Source: Bondarzewia mesenterica
Taxonomy: Eukaryota > Basidiomycota > Agaricomycetes > Russulales > Bondarzewiaceae
Direction: 5' to 3'
Length of the DNA: 12,778 nt
NCBI GenBank assembly: GCA_004802705.1
Contig: SGPL01000761.1
Coordinates: 1 to 12,778, forward strand
Positions 1 through 8,578 of the stretch are shown here, piece by piece (the first letter of the stretch is position 1; every line of letters begins with the position of its first letter). A program made the position numbers and the translations under genes. The notes beneath the pieces were generated by a model. The model was given only the letters and a program-made list of their open reading frames with translations, was not told where the DNA came from and did no database searches.

Positions 1-98
1 AACTCAAGGCTGGTGCCGCACACCTAAAGGAGGTTATGAAACTTTTCAGGAAACGATCTCAGCAGGTGGACAACGATGACGGCTCGGACTCGGACTGA
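1..98 (+). CDS. 3' end of an unidentified gene, partial
   Basis: An open frame enters from the left edge and ends at a TGA at 96-98. Its first complete codon is at position 3, giving 31 visible residues. The tail reads LKAGAAHLKEVMKLFRKRSQ followed by QVDNDDGSDSD: an amphipathic basic helix, then a short acidic serine/aspartate end. The acidic end and codon use look like a real fungal C-terminus, but the fragment is too short to assign a family. The 3' flank is AT-rich, as expected of a 3' UTR. The assignment rests on an open frame with plausible composition only. Confidence 0.4.
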   Translation, partial: LKAGAAHLKEVMKLFRKRSQQVDNDDGSDSD

Positions 99-246
99 GC
101 AGGTATCAGTGCTCAGCATGTGTACATTTTGGAGCCTATTTGTGACCACAACGTTGTTTTCGTGTCTTCTATACATTATATACAACGTTTTAGAGCTCCA
201 GGAGCTTTTTTGAATATTTTGACAATTTTTGGTGATTTTCTGGAAC

Positions 247-624
247 CTAAATGCTCTTTCCGGACAAAAAATGGCCTCGGCGCGAACCTAGCGAAAAATC
301 CGGACATAAAGAGCCAAAATCGCGAAATTTCGGTCCGGACACAAACATCCGGAAATCCGGAAAATTTCGGCTAGGTTCCCCTCCTATTATCGGGGGTCCT
401 GAGAACGCCTGAACGCGGCTCAGTTTTACGTAAGCGATATGCTCGATCAAAGCCGGCTGCATCTCAGACACGGATATCCTGAGGTATGTACGAAGGTTGA
501 AGTTGTCTAGTACAATCTGCCACTGGGGAACTAGGCTGTATCTGAGAAATGGTCTCCAGTCGGGCCCCCTATAATCCAGCTTCCGAAATATGCAGCCCCC
601 TTTCAGAATGAGAGAGTATCTCAT
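247..624 (-). CDS. Weak coding candidate, unidentified
   Basis: The minus strand is open from an ATG at 622-624 to a stop at 247-249. The part from 624 down to about 379 has protein-like composition, including DNFNLRTYLRISVSEMQPAL and IEHIAYVKLSRVQAFSGPP. The rest runs through the TCCGGA inverted repeat and is unlikely to be real coding sequence. The family was not recognised. It may be a single exon of a gene whose other exons were not found, a gene relic, or a chance ORF. Confidence 0.2.
   Translation of the reverse strand: MRYSLILKGGCIFRKLDYRGPDWRPFLRYSLVPQWQIVLDNFNLRTYLRISVSEMQPALIEHIAYVKLSRVQAFSGPPIIGGEPSRNFPDFRMFVSGPKFRDFGSLCPDFSLGSRRGHFLSGKSI
259..378. repeat. Imperfect inverted repeat with five TCCGGA motifs
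   Basis: The arm GAACCTAGCGAAA at 284-296 is matched in reverse complement by TTTCGGCTAGGTTC at 365-378, with one extra base in the second arm. In and next to the loop the palindromic hexamer TCCGGA occurs at 259-264, 299-304, 334-339, 348-353 and 356-361. The remainder is rich in GCGAAA and AAATTTCG. This could be a relic of a small non-autonomous element or a local hairpin. No target-site duplication was seen. Confidence 0.45.
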
Positions 625-911
625 GTTGTCTGCACCTACTACAGGCTCGTAGACTTAATGCTGATAATCCTGCGGACTTCCAAGCTTGTTCACAAGTAAA
701 AATGACTCCGAACAGCATTAAATGACTGGCTACAGAGGCTACAGTCATACGGCGAGCCTCAACTTTCGCAGGCCAGCTACTGGTGTTTCTCAACCTCGCT
801 GCATCCGAGACCTATCCGAGACACCCTCTCCCGAAACCGATTCATTTGCAGTACGTCTCCGACCATTCCATACTGATGAGGTCAAGTAAGACTTCCGAAG
901 GTTTTCGTGCG

Positions 912-918
912 TATAAAA
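912..918 (+). promoter_or_regulatory. TATA box upstream of the 1047 gene
   Basis: TATAAAA lies 129 bp before the ATG at 1047. It is followed by a CA/CT-rich stretch without ATG triplets (about 940-1046), the usual look of a fungal core promoter and leader. The transcription start would fall about 30 bp downstream of the box. Confidence 0.5.
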
Positions 919-1046
919 TTCCCGCGTCCTCCACTTCTAACGTCCCAAACTCCATCACCACAACCACAACCATCCATCACTTTACACCCCATCCGCATCA
1001 CTGCGAATTTACCAGTTTACAACCTATCACCCCTATCATTTCCAAC

Positions 1047-1617
1047 ATGCTGGCCATGATCACCGTCGTTGTGACCTTCTGCGTCGCACTTCTTAACCCA
1101 GAAGTCGTGAGGATGCTCGGAGGCGCTGTACGTCGATCTTTTCTCTTCTTTTCGAATTCGCTAACAGATCAGCGGCTCCAGCCCCGTGCGGCCCCCCTGC
1201 ACGTCCTATTTTCCCCCCCGTCGAGACTACTGAAATCCCCAAGCGGAAGCGCACCGTAACATTCGCGAACCCAATTGCGACAGTATTCTCCATCGATGCT
1301 CCTAAATCAGAGCGTCCCACATTCACCAGGCGTGCGGCTTCTTTGACTGTGCCGCAGGTGTCGCAGACGGCCACCGAGCATGGTACGTCCTTTCCCTGAA
1401 TTGCTCCTTTAAAACTGAGATTGATACGTTGCTTACTACAGTCTCAAGACCGAAACTCAGCGGCTTGACCAGCGTCTCCGTTGCATCGTTGAAAGCCAAG
1501 AACGGGTCTTACTACCTTTCCTCTTCTCCTGTCTGGAAGCACACCCGTGTGTTGTCTCGTGCGCGCTTCACAGCCTACGTTACCCGTCGAGCAGCGAAGC
1601 CGCATTTGGTAAACTGA
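1047..1617 (+). CDS. Small unknown protein, three-exon model
   Basis: A phase-consistent model joins 1047-1131, 1182-1382 and 1442-1617 into a 153-aa protein. The middle exon is the best supported: long, open, proline-rich at first, then basic (IPKRKRTVTFANPIATVF), ending at a GTACGT donor. The second intron ends at CTACAG. The first intron is doubtful. The stronger GTACGT donor at 1128 breaks the frame, whereas GTCGAT at 1132 with branch site CTAAC (1161-1165) and acceptor CCAG (1178-1181) keeps it. Alternatively the C7 run near 1211-1217 is one base too long. The first exon encodes a hydrophobic N-terminus (MLAMITVVVTFCVALL) that could be a signal or anchor. The product is rich in Ser, Arg and Lys and matches no family I know. 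A TATA box lies 129 bp upstream. Confidence 0.4.
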
Positions 1618-1959
1618 TGACTTAAAAATGACATGAATAGGACTGTCGTGATAAGCTTTTGTAAAATATTGGCTGTATCCATATGCTCGTTCTGAACAGA
1701 ATATCATACCATCTTATCGAATACGAACGCGAGGCAACGCAGTATAATAATTGACCATGCGCAAAAACATCTGTGAGCAAATCTAATGTGATGCGGTCAA
1801 GCGCGAGCCCACGTTAGCCATTGAACGTCGTGGCATACGCTAAGTAGGCTCAGCGGAAAATGCTTGCGAATGACTTTGCAGCTCGCATGTGGAAGGCCAA
1901 ATGCGAATGTGGAACGAAAAGAGGTGGAGCAGTGGCAAGCACCATGATTCTTACAATCT
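1618..1959. other. Convergent intergenic region
   Basis: These 342 bp lie between the stop of the plus-strand gene at 1617 and the stop of the minus-strand gene at 1960. The region would contain both 3' UTRs. No ORF, RNA or repeat could be supported here. Confidence 0.5.
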
Positions 1960-2405
1960 TTAGGGACTAACTGGCACTTGTGAAAGTCTCGAGATCTCGA
2001 AATCCAATGCGCTCAGCCACGAACCATATTTCAACGGAGTCCCCCCCCCAACGTCGCCGCCATCCCCCTCTACCTCGTCTGCACCACCGCCTGTGTTCCC
2101 ATCGCGCGTGGCTTTTCCCTGAACGTCTTCGACCACCGCACCCTCTAGGACCTCAATGCGCGCCTTGAGTTCACCGATTTCTTTTTGCATTTTTAGGTAG
2201 AGGTCGTGGACACGTTTGTCGTCATCTTCTTTATATAGTTGAAGCTGATTTTTCTGTTTAACAAACCCGAAGGACAGACTACTGAGTTAAGGTGAGTACT
2301 CACACGCCGTTCCTCCTCCTCTCGGTATTCATCAAATTCTGCCCGCAATTTCTCGATCTCAGCCACGGCAGCGCGTAGGGTATAAACACTTTGAGTGCTT
2401 GACAT
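1960..2405 (-). CDS. Small coiled-coil protein, two exons
   Basis: Exon 1 (2405-2304, 34 codons) ends at a GTGAGT donor, and exon 2 (2253-1960) follows a 50-nt intron ending AAACAG. Phase is kept and the product is 131 aa. Exon 1 ends in a helical, charged stretch (EIEKLRAEFDEYREEEERR). Exon 2 continues it with KNQLQLYKEDDDKRVHDLYL and a leucine-spaced IGELKARIEVLEG, so residues of about 10-75 probably form one long coiled coil interrupted by the intron. A Gly/Asp/Glu-rich linker and a short C-terminal segment (LDFEISRLSQ) follow. The start at 2405 was chosen because the coiled coil begins directly after it. The frame stays open upstream with ATGs at 2525, 2555, 2570 and 2588, so a longer N-terminus is possible. 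No family was recognised. Confidence 0.6.
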
Positions 2406-2671
2406 TGCGAGCGCGGCTGGGAGTAGCGCAGTGTAAGGGAATGCGTTCGTGAGCGGCGAGCCCCGTCCCTTGACCTTCAGTTGATATCCCACTGTGAATC
2501 CCCCTCGATCTGATCCCATTCGAATACTTGTGTGACGATGTTTGCTACTCATCCTCCAGAAATCCGCCATGGAGCATGGTTTGAGCATGATATCTGTTTG
2601 AATTCAGTCTGATTTGCTGATCACGCAGGCATCATGCCGCGTCGTAATTCCGCGGTTTCAACAGCTGGGCG

Positions 2672-2959
2672 AGTAGCCACATCCTTCGTGCTTCAACAAT
2701 CCCTGGCGAATCAACGCTTGAAAATATCCCGGATCCGATATACCCGGGTCTTGAGCCTTCCTCAGCTCGGGATGGTCATGGCATGGGGTCGAACCAAGCA
2801 CCAAACCTCTTCCTGTGATGGGAGCGTAGACCTCGCTACGCCGCATACCTCTTTGGAGCGTCAGTTGGGCCCCAAGCTCTATCCCATCAAATCCTCAACC
2901 TGTTGCATGAAAGTTGTGTTCATCGAGTACAAGGAGAGGGACAATTGCGGGCTATTTAA
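2672..2959 (+). pseudogene. Broken reading frame within copy A
   Basis: One frame reads as plausible protein on both sides of an in-frame TGA at 2816-2818. Before it comes STIPGESTLENIPDPIYPGL. After it come WERRPRYAAYLFGASV and SHQILNLLHE, ending at TAA 2957-2959. The segment HQILNLLHE matches HRILNLLHE encoded in the same frame on the minus strand near 10303-10330. This suggests a shared ancestral coding sequence, broken here. The family is not known. A non-coding repeat in which the frame is incidental remains possible. Confidence 0.25.
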
Positions 2960-3065
2960 AGGGGTCGAACAAGGTTAGTCGGAAGCGAGTCGCTACTCAC
3001 ACTTTTGCGGTTGGATCGCGGTACATGTCGACCGTCCTCGTGTCTCATACTAAGGTTCTTGCCAT
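2863..3065 (+). repeat. Diverged dispersed repeat, copy A
   Basis: Six collinear anchors match the reverse complement of 10164-10363. They are 2863-2872 (9 of 10), 2891-2912 (22 of 22), 2955-2965 (10 of 11), 2989-2998 (9 of 10), 3023-3032 (8 of 10) and 3049-3065 (15 of 17). Offsets from the 22-base anchor (-28, 0, 64, 98, 132, 158) run parallel to those in copy B (-39, 0, 49, 78, 122, 144). Identity between the anchors is lower, and small indels are needed. The outer limits are uncertain. Confidence 0.6.
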
Positions 3066-3432
3066 GTCCGAAGGTACGACGAAGACATGGGGACGGTACT
3101 GTGCGTCAAAGAGAAGCTATGTAGCCCAAACCTGCACGAAGACTACTAAGAAGTTGTAGTTTCTCTCTGAAAAGAAACCTGCATTGAAAACGGAAGTTTG
3201 AGTGGTGTGCNTCGTTTAAAATAAANGAGGGACCCCTTGCCTATAAGCCGTAACGGTAAATGGCGAAGAGAAAAACGAATGCTGAGTAGCTTTCACACGC
3301 ACCGTGAGTTACAGCTGAATTCCAGTTCAGTCATACCAATGCCCGCCTCTTCTGTATTTTTGACCGCCATACAAGAAGCGAACGTAAATTATACTTACGG
3401 CTAGCCACGAGGAAGCTNCATGCAAGTGNTGG

Positions 3433-5019
3433 TCATATCNTCTTNGTAGCGAAATCTAATCCAGGATTGAATCCCTTNGGAAACACTTGCCGGACATTNA
3501 CATTGATCCTCGCCNTNTTCANATACTCAGCGTAAGGCGCCCACTCTTTNNCATCCTCTCCCGATGACATTTGAAGATGTGNTGGAAGGGTGTCTTCCAG
3601 TATTCTTGGTACTCCTGCACANTTCACCGTCAANNTAANGNCNATCCGGCAAAAGGNGGAGAATCATACCATGATANGCTCGTCGGCANGCTGGTCCAGA
3701 CATTATGACCACGTCNCCTGAGCGAAGGAGGATTGCGANGGGCTCGACTTCGCGNGTGANTCCTCCAATGAGGAAGATGGCNGCATTGCCTAGNCTNTGA
3801 GAAGGACAACNATATCANTTNCTTGCATANAACAAAGCANGCANGCCANAANACAAATCTTACGATATCGAAACCAATGGCGATGTCGCGCACACCTCTG
3901 ATCGGTCGACGTGCGCCATGAGCGTATCTTTCGNTTGATAGAAATTCACGATCCCCGCATCAGGCTCTNNTCNAGTGACAAGGCTCGANAAATGTNACGA
4001 TGNTGCCACATTTNTGAACAAGACGTACCGTAGNTATCTCTCCATGAATTCCAATCCGGACCANCCNNACCCCAACCATCAATATCACCCTCACCAAACA
4101 CGNCTTCCCAGTCGACGGCCTCGACNGCATCCTTGCATACACTCCGATACACCNTGCTTACNGCCTGTTTTCCCTTCGAGAAATCATACTGTTTCGTTCC
4201 CCAATGATAGAACCAGCCGATATTGGCCCAACGTAGTTTNGGAATGAGCGCAGANNCCGGTAAAGGTGGGACTGTCGNNGAAGGAGANGATGGAACTTTT
4301 TGGGGTNCTGGAAAGGTCCGCATAAGTTGAAGGAGATGCTGGNGTGTTCGAGATCAGTTTGCGCGGNCCAGAGGGCTCAGCGACGGTAGGCGACGATGGG
4401 GAAGATGTTGATGCGCGGGGTAGGACTGTTTCTTCGAAAAGTCCATTTTCATGAGCGTGAATATGAGAGTTCCAGAGTCCACGATCNGGGAGAATGTAAT
4501 GTNTATCGAGGTTGGTCTCGTTCGGATNCCGTGCATGATCGCGAAGNGACCACCGCACAAGNTCTTTCTGCGTCACAGGANGGACGAACGATGGGAGGAG
4601 AATGAGTCCTNTTTTCAACGTACCATAAGTTATGGGTCCAGGATAACTACCAACGGAAACGGACCGGGAATGCNAGGCACTATATATGCGCGCNTTCGGT
4701 GGNCACGATCCCCCTCTTTGCAGTTCAACCTGATNTCTCGANATTNGACTNCNTCTGAACGGCCCCTCCAACAACCAGCNTGAACTTCAACATCTCTACN
4801 GCGGTCCAGTGTCGCCAAGTCCAGAACATCCGNGAGATCTGGCGGCGGAAAACGNGCCTTGTACTTCTTCTCCTTAGCTCTGAACGGTGTCCATTCNGCG
4901 TCNNNGTCCNTTGCCCNGTTCTTGGTTGTCTTGTGNTGCTGCCGTCTTGCCTTTTTGTAAGCCTTGCTGGAAGGGTCGAGTAATAAGTCTGNAGTGGTGG
5001 ATGTGGACGAGGAGGCCAT
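3433..5019 (-). CDS. ALKBH1: ALKBH1-type Fe(II)/2-oxoglutarate dioxygenase
   Basis: Family members oxidatively demethylate or otherwise modify DNA and tRNA bases, in animals partly in mitochondria. Five exons keep phase: 5019-4665, 4608-4029, 3966-3864, 3794-3670 and 3614-3433, about 447 aa. Catalytic features are visible. VNFYQ carries the 2-oxoglutarate-binding Asn and Tyr (about 319, 321), AHVDRSE the iron-binding HxD (His330, Asp332), and CRRxYHG the distal His (387). RINxNVR is the RxxxxxR motif (Arg423, Arg429). The family signature ANIGWFYHWGTKQYDFSKGK lies just before the catalytic part. A Ser/Pro-rich linker (about residues 185-250) looks fungal-specific. The frame shifts by one base at the T5 run 4297-4301 (A5 on the coding strand); one base fewer restores a continuous reading, so I treat this as an error. 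The start at 5019 (MASSSTSTT) was chosen over an in-frame ATG at 5109, which would use up most of the shared promoter. Confidence 0.92.
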
Positions 5020-5135
5020 GGACCAAACAAGANCCAAATAGAGGACCGCGCCGGAGGGACGCGTAGAGATTCGTCTTCTCCACAATCTGCCTTTTCCAAT
5101 CTGCTGCATGCAATAGCGATTCTGCTCAGTTTCTT
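5020..5135. promoter_or_regulatory. Divergent ALKBH1/LETM1 promoter
   Basis: Only 116 bp separate the two start codons, so both genes must use this short region. It contains CCAAT at 5096-5100, 36 bp before the LETM1 ATG, and ACGCGT at 5059-5064, which resembles a fungal MluI cell-cycle box. No TATA box was seen. Function of these motifs is inferred from sequence alone. Confidence 0.5.
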
Positions 5136-7507
5136 ATGTCTCTATGGTTGCCTCGCTCACCGTCTTCTCTCCTTGTCCGACACTATGCTAGATCCCAACA
5201 GTCTGCTTTTCATCCCCGTTTNATCTCTTCTTTACACTCTCGGCATAGTCTCCATCCCCGGATTACACCTTCTCTCCAGCGGTTGCAGAGCACGCAAGCT
5301 AAAGATGATTCATCGTCGGGAACTACCAGCTCTACCACCGCTGTAAACGACCTNTCTACTTCGTCGAACGTNAAACCTACTCCGCCGGCGCCAAAAGGCA
5401 ATGACCCTCCGCAAGAACCTGTCATGACCAGGGTTTGGAAGAAAGTCAAGCATGAGGCGCAGCATTATTGGCATGGCTCAAAANTGTTGGCAAANGAAGT
5501 GCGCATCTCTGCGAGGCTCCAATGGAAGATTTTGCATGGTGAAAGTNTGACTAGNCGAGANAGGAGACAGGCATGTGCANGNCACTTTTCATTCNGTCGT
5601 CCGACTGACANTCNTGGTGTGCCCTGTNTTCTAGTTGAGACGCACAACACAGGATTTNCTCCGTCTCATACCGTTTGCCGTTTTCATCATCGTNCCGTTC
5701 ATGGAATTNCTGCTTCCCGTCGCTCTCAAGCTTTTCCCTNACATGCTGCCNTCGACCTTTGAGGACAAGTATGCAGCCGTAAGCCGAGTCCCCTTTCTTG
5801 TAATCCCCNATAATTAAGGCAGCCNCATANTTGCAGGAAGAAAAAAAGTCGTAAACTTTTGCGGGTGAGACTGGAAATGGCCAAGTTNTTGCAAGAAACA
5901 CTCCGAGAATCNGGTCTTAAAGCCAATGCACACATTGTCGGCAGTGATGCCTTCAAAGAGTTCTTCCGCAAGGTATCNNTGCGTCCTTCCANCNTCTTTG
6001 CCTCTCCTTACTCTCTCGCAGGTTCGTTCCACAGGTGAAACNCCNTCGACACAAGACGTCGTTAGCGTAGCCAGACTCTTTGACGACGACCTCACACTCG
6101 ACAATCTTTCTCGACCCCAACTCGTCTCCATGTGNCGGTACATGGGCATCAACGCCTTTGGCACCGATAACTTCCTGCGTGGCGCCATACGTTCCCGTCT
6201 CCTACAGATTCGTCGTGACGACCAAGCCATCGAGGCNGAAGGTGTTGACGAGCTCAGTACCGCCGAGCTACAGGCCGCCTGCGCGAGCCGTGGGATNCGC
6301 ACGTTCGGTGTCAGCCCAGCGCGCTTGAGGGAGGAGATGACGACTTGGATATCNTTGCACTTGCATAACCGCGTTTCGGGCGTACTTTTGGTTCTCGGAA
6401 AGGCTTTNAACTTTGATCGGACGCCGGGCGAGGACGAGAGTGGAAAGACTGCCGTCATCATGAGCTTGGAGCATGTGCTGAGTGGCCTTCCGGACAACTT
6501 GGTAAGTGCCTCTCGTGTTTGCCTTTGGAGGTGGAAATTGACGCATGTGCACGCGTGACAGCTCAGNGAAGCGGAACTGGAAGTCGANTCGGAAAAGGCA
6601 TCGTACAAGCAGAAGCTTGAGGTCCTNCAACAGCAAGAAGAGCTCATCGAAGACGAAGAAGAACAGGAGCAAAAAGAGGAGGACGCGCGTCGGGCGAAGA
6701 GGGAAGCGGAGGAGCGNTCAAAGAGAGAAGANGAAGCTGTCATGGCCGAGTCGCTCTTGCCTGATTCCGAAGTGAGTCCCCCCCTTCCCTGTGGCAATTT
6801 GGTTGCGTGCGATATTGAACGTACTTGCTGCTCCATTTCAGCTTCATCCTGAGAAATTGGAGGAAGAAGATGCTCGCATGACTACGGAACAAGTTAAGGA
6901 ACTCGGCGAGGCGCTTTCTATCTTGTCTGCGAAGTCGAGTGTTCTCAAGGAGCGTGACGAGCTGCGTGCTCTGATGGAAGAAAACTCGCAAGCCGAAGAG
7001 GTTCGTTACATCTGTGCCCTTCTTTCCATGCGGACAGTTCTTTCTGATTCTTCCTGTCGCAGGACCCGAAGTCACCGTCGGCCGCCCTTGTCAAGCGCAT
7101 CCGGACTATGCTCACGAAGATCGACACTCAACTCGAAGAATATGACGCGCGCTTTGGTAATTCATTGCAGATGATCTCTCTGGACCAACAAGGCCGCATT
7201 CCCGTCAAGGACCTTGAGACCGCGCTCGCCGTCATCAAGCATAAGCCCGAGGAGGACGTTGTGCAAAATGTTATTGACAAGCTGGATGTGGATAAGGATG
7301 GCTATGTCGAGTTGGAGCACGTATTGGGTCTGGCAAGGGAGGAGGGCCTTGGTGAGTGTCACTTTTCTTGAGAAGAAGAAGAAAAAGGCTGAAACTACGT
7401 ACTGCGATACAGGCATCGTCATTGATAACGAAGCGCAGACCATCATCGGTCAGGGTAGAGAAATCAAGGACTCGCGGCCTCGCAAGGAAGATATAGTACA
7501 GGAATAA
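5136..7507 (+). CDS. LETM1: LETM1-family mitochondrial inner-membrane protein
   Basis: Homologues (yeast Mdm38/Ylh47, human LETM1) support K+/H+ or Ca2+/H+ exchange across the inner membrane, and the yeast proteins bind mitochondrial ribosomes. Eight exons are inferred: 5136-5570, 5635-5778, 5837-5972, 6022-6501, 6562-6771, 6842-7000, 7063-7351 and 7413-7507, about 648 aa. The N-terminus is rich in Arg and Ser with no acidic residue for about 55 positions, a mitochondrial targeting signal. One membrane segment (LIPFAVFIIVPFMEFLLPVA, about 156-175) precedes the LETM1 domain (RVRLEMAKFLQETLRESGLK; LSRPQLVSMCRYMGINAFGT). A charged coiled coil follows in exon 5, then an EF-hand loop DVDKDGYVELEH near residues 596-607. 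The first intron appears to be GC-AG. Exon 3 carries one base too many in its A7 run (5841-5847) unless an acceptor 4 nt downstream is used. Confidence 0.95.
5571..5634 (+). other. Putative GC-AG intron in LETM1
   Basis: The exon ends at an in-frame CAG and the intron begins GCATGT, ending TTCTAG. This 64-nt intron joins RRERRQ-type sequence to LRRTTQDLLRL in phase 0, as in the family. CAG|GCATGT fits the usual context of GC donors. The neighbouring sequence contains Ns, so a miscalled T is possible. Confidence 0.6.
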
Positions 7508-7779
7508 TTTCGCATTACTTATTAGCACGCATTTTATAGACTATTTTACCGTGTTCTGTACTGTACTGAGGAGCGTTTACCTCTTAGTTTCGCCATACCG
7601 ACCAAAATTGGACCCCAGCTTCAACTGATAGGAAGAGTGTTTCCGAGATTGTTTGAGTAACGGCGCGTGTGAGTGTGCGTCGAGCATGAATGCAACTGTT
7701 CCTTTTTAGATCTGAAAGACAAAAAGCAATGGGTCATAACCCCCCTACGCCGTCCCGTATCTCCTAAACATGGGTGCCC
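7508..7779. other. Convergent gap between LETM1 and SHR3
   Basis: The 272 bp between the two stop codons hold the 3' ends of both genes. The LETM1 side is AT-rich just after the stop. No further gene or RNA could be supported. Confidence 0.5.
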
Positions 7780-8578
7780 TCATCTTTTGCCCCGACCTCG
7801 TTTTGCCTCATCCTTCTCTTTCCGCTTGCTCTTCGAGCTCTTGGGCTTGACCTCCTCTATGATATCTCCCACCTCTTTCTCATCAATATCGTCTGATCGT
7901 TCTGCCCACCATCGGCCGGCTTGTAATGCCAGGACGCCTGTGAGCGCTACGCTGCAGATAAGATTTGAGGACGCGAGCTCGAGTATTTGCGTGCGCAGTG
8001 TCAGGGGCACAGAGTCAGAGAGGGCGTGTGATGGCAGGACCAGAAAGTTGTGGAATAAATCTTGACCGTAGCACAGATACAATGTTATGCCATAAATGAG
8101 TGACGTGGAAGAGGGGGGGCTTACTGGGGATTACAGAGTACAGATACACGACTACGGCAGTGCCGTACAGGACTGGAGTTCAATCGTATATTAATATCAC
8201 TTTGTTGGGGTCTCATGCGGAGGAAGGGGACGTACAGATACTTCCGCCGTCAAACATTAGGTTGCCTGCCTCGCCATCGCGGAGGCTCCAGAGGATTACC
8301 GTCGCGCCTAGGGCGACGACGCTCGAAACAAAGTATCCCGTATAAGGCGAGATTTTTGTGAGGGTATTATAATAGGATGCAGCAGTCCATAGATGCTCGT
8401 CGGTTACAGGCTGCTTCCACAGTGTGAGCGAGTCTGCGATCCAGTGCGTGAAGAGAAGCCCTGATGATTTGTTGTCACGTTATCAGTTCTGGCTGGGGTA
8501 ACGGCGGGTAAGAGAAAAAAAAGGCAAACCTAGTAGAAAGGATGTAACACATATTATCGCGGTAACCCGTAGAGCCAT
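7780..8578 (-). CDS. SHR3: SHR3-type amino-acid permease chaperone
   Basis: Shr3 is an ER membrane chaperone that lets amino-acid permeases fold and leave the ER. Four exons keep phase: 8578-8530, 8460-8236, 8172-8125 and 8060-7780, 200 aa, with introns of 63-69 nt. Recognisable family sequence includes TSFLLGLLFTHWIADSLTLW, LWTAASYYNTL, LWSLRDGEAGNLMFDGGS and LYGTAVVVYLYSVIPNLFHN. Four hydrophobic segments are visible (about 3-22, 60-80, 94-112 and 140-160). They are followed by a charged, lysine-rich tail (VKPKSSKSKRKEKDEAKRGR) likely to face the cytosol. The start at 8578 puts the first membrane segment at the N-terminus, as in the family. An in-frame ATG at 8671 would add 31 residues. An out-of-frame ATG at 8741 overlaps both starts. 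It is divergent from the RsfS gene. Confidence 0.88.

Larger units (their letters stand above)
99..1046. other. Mostly non-coding interval
   Basis: This interval lies between the left-edge gene and the ATG at 1047. It holds the likely 3' UTR of the left gene, a TCCGGA-rich imperfect inverted repeat (259-378), a weak minus-strand coding candidate (247-624), and the promoter and CA-rich leader of the next gene (about 910-1046). Nothing else in it could be supported. Confidence 0.5.
2406..3432. other. Gene-poor interval containing decayed copy A
   Basis: This lies between the start of the coiled-coil gene and the stop of ALKBH1. It contains the promoter of the minus-strand gene, the diverged repeat copy A with a broken reading frame (2672-2959), and the ALKBH1 3' flank. 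Two other open frames, 2634-2978 and 2914-3159 (plus), overlap copy A but look less protein-like than the broken frame. Confidence 0.45.
3211..6732. other. Low-quality stretch with scattered N calls
   Basis: All ambiguous bases of the window fall between 3211 and 6732, mostly as isolated single Ns and more densely between about 3400 and 5700. The ALKBH1 and LETM1 genes remain readable. Two single-base frame breaks here (at 4297-4301 and 5841-5847) are in A/T homopolymers and are best explained as base-calling errors. Confidence 0.85.

Noticed and set aside
783..1259. Plus-strand open frame of 158 codons
   Set aside because: Its first half is promoter and CA-rich leader. Only the part from 1047 is likely translated, and the frame changes after the first intron.
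5814..6836. Long minus-strand open frame of 340 codons
   Set aside because: It lies antisense to LETM1 exons whose protein is clearly conserved, and it crosses LETM1 introns. It is a shadow frame, helped by Ns that hide stops.
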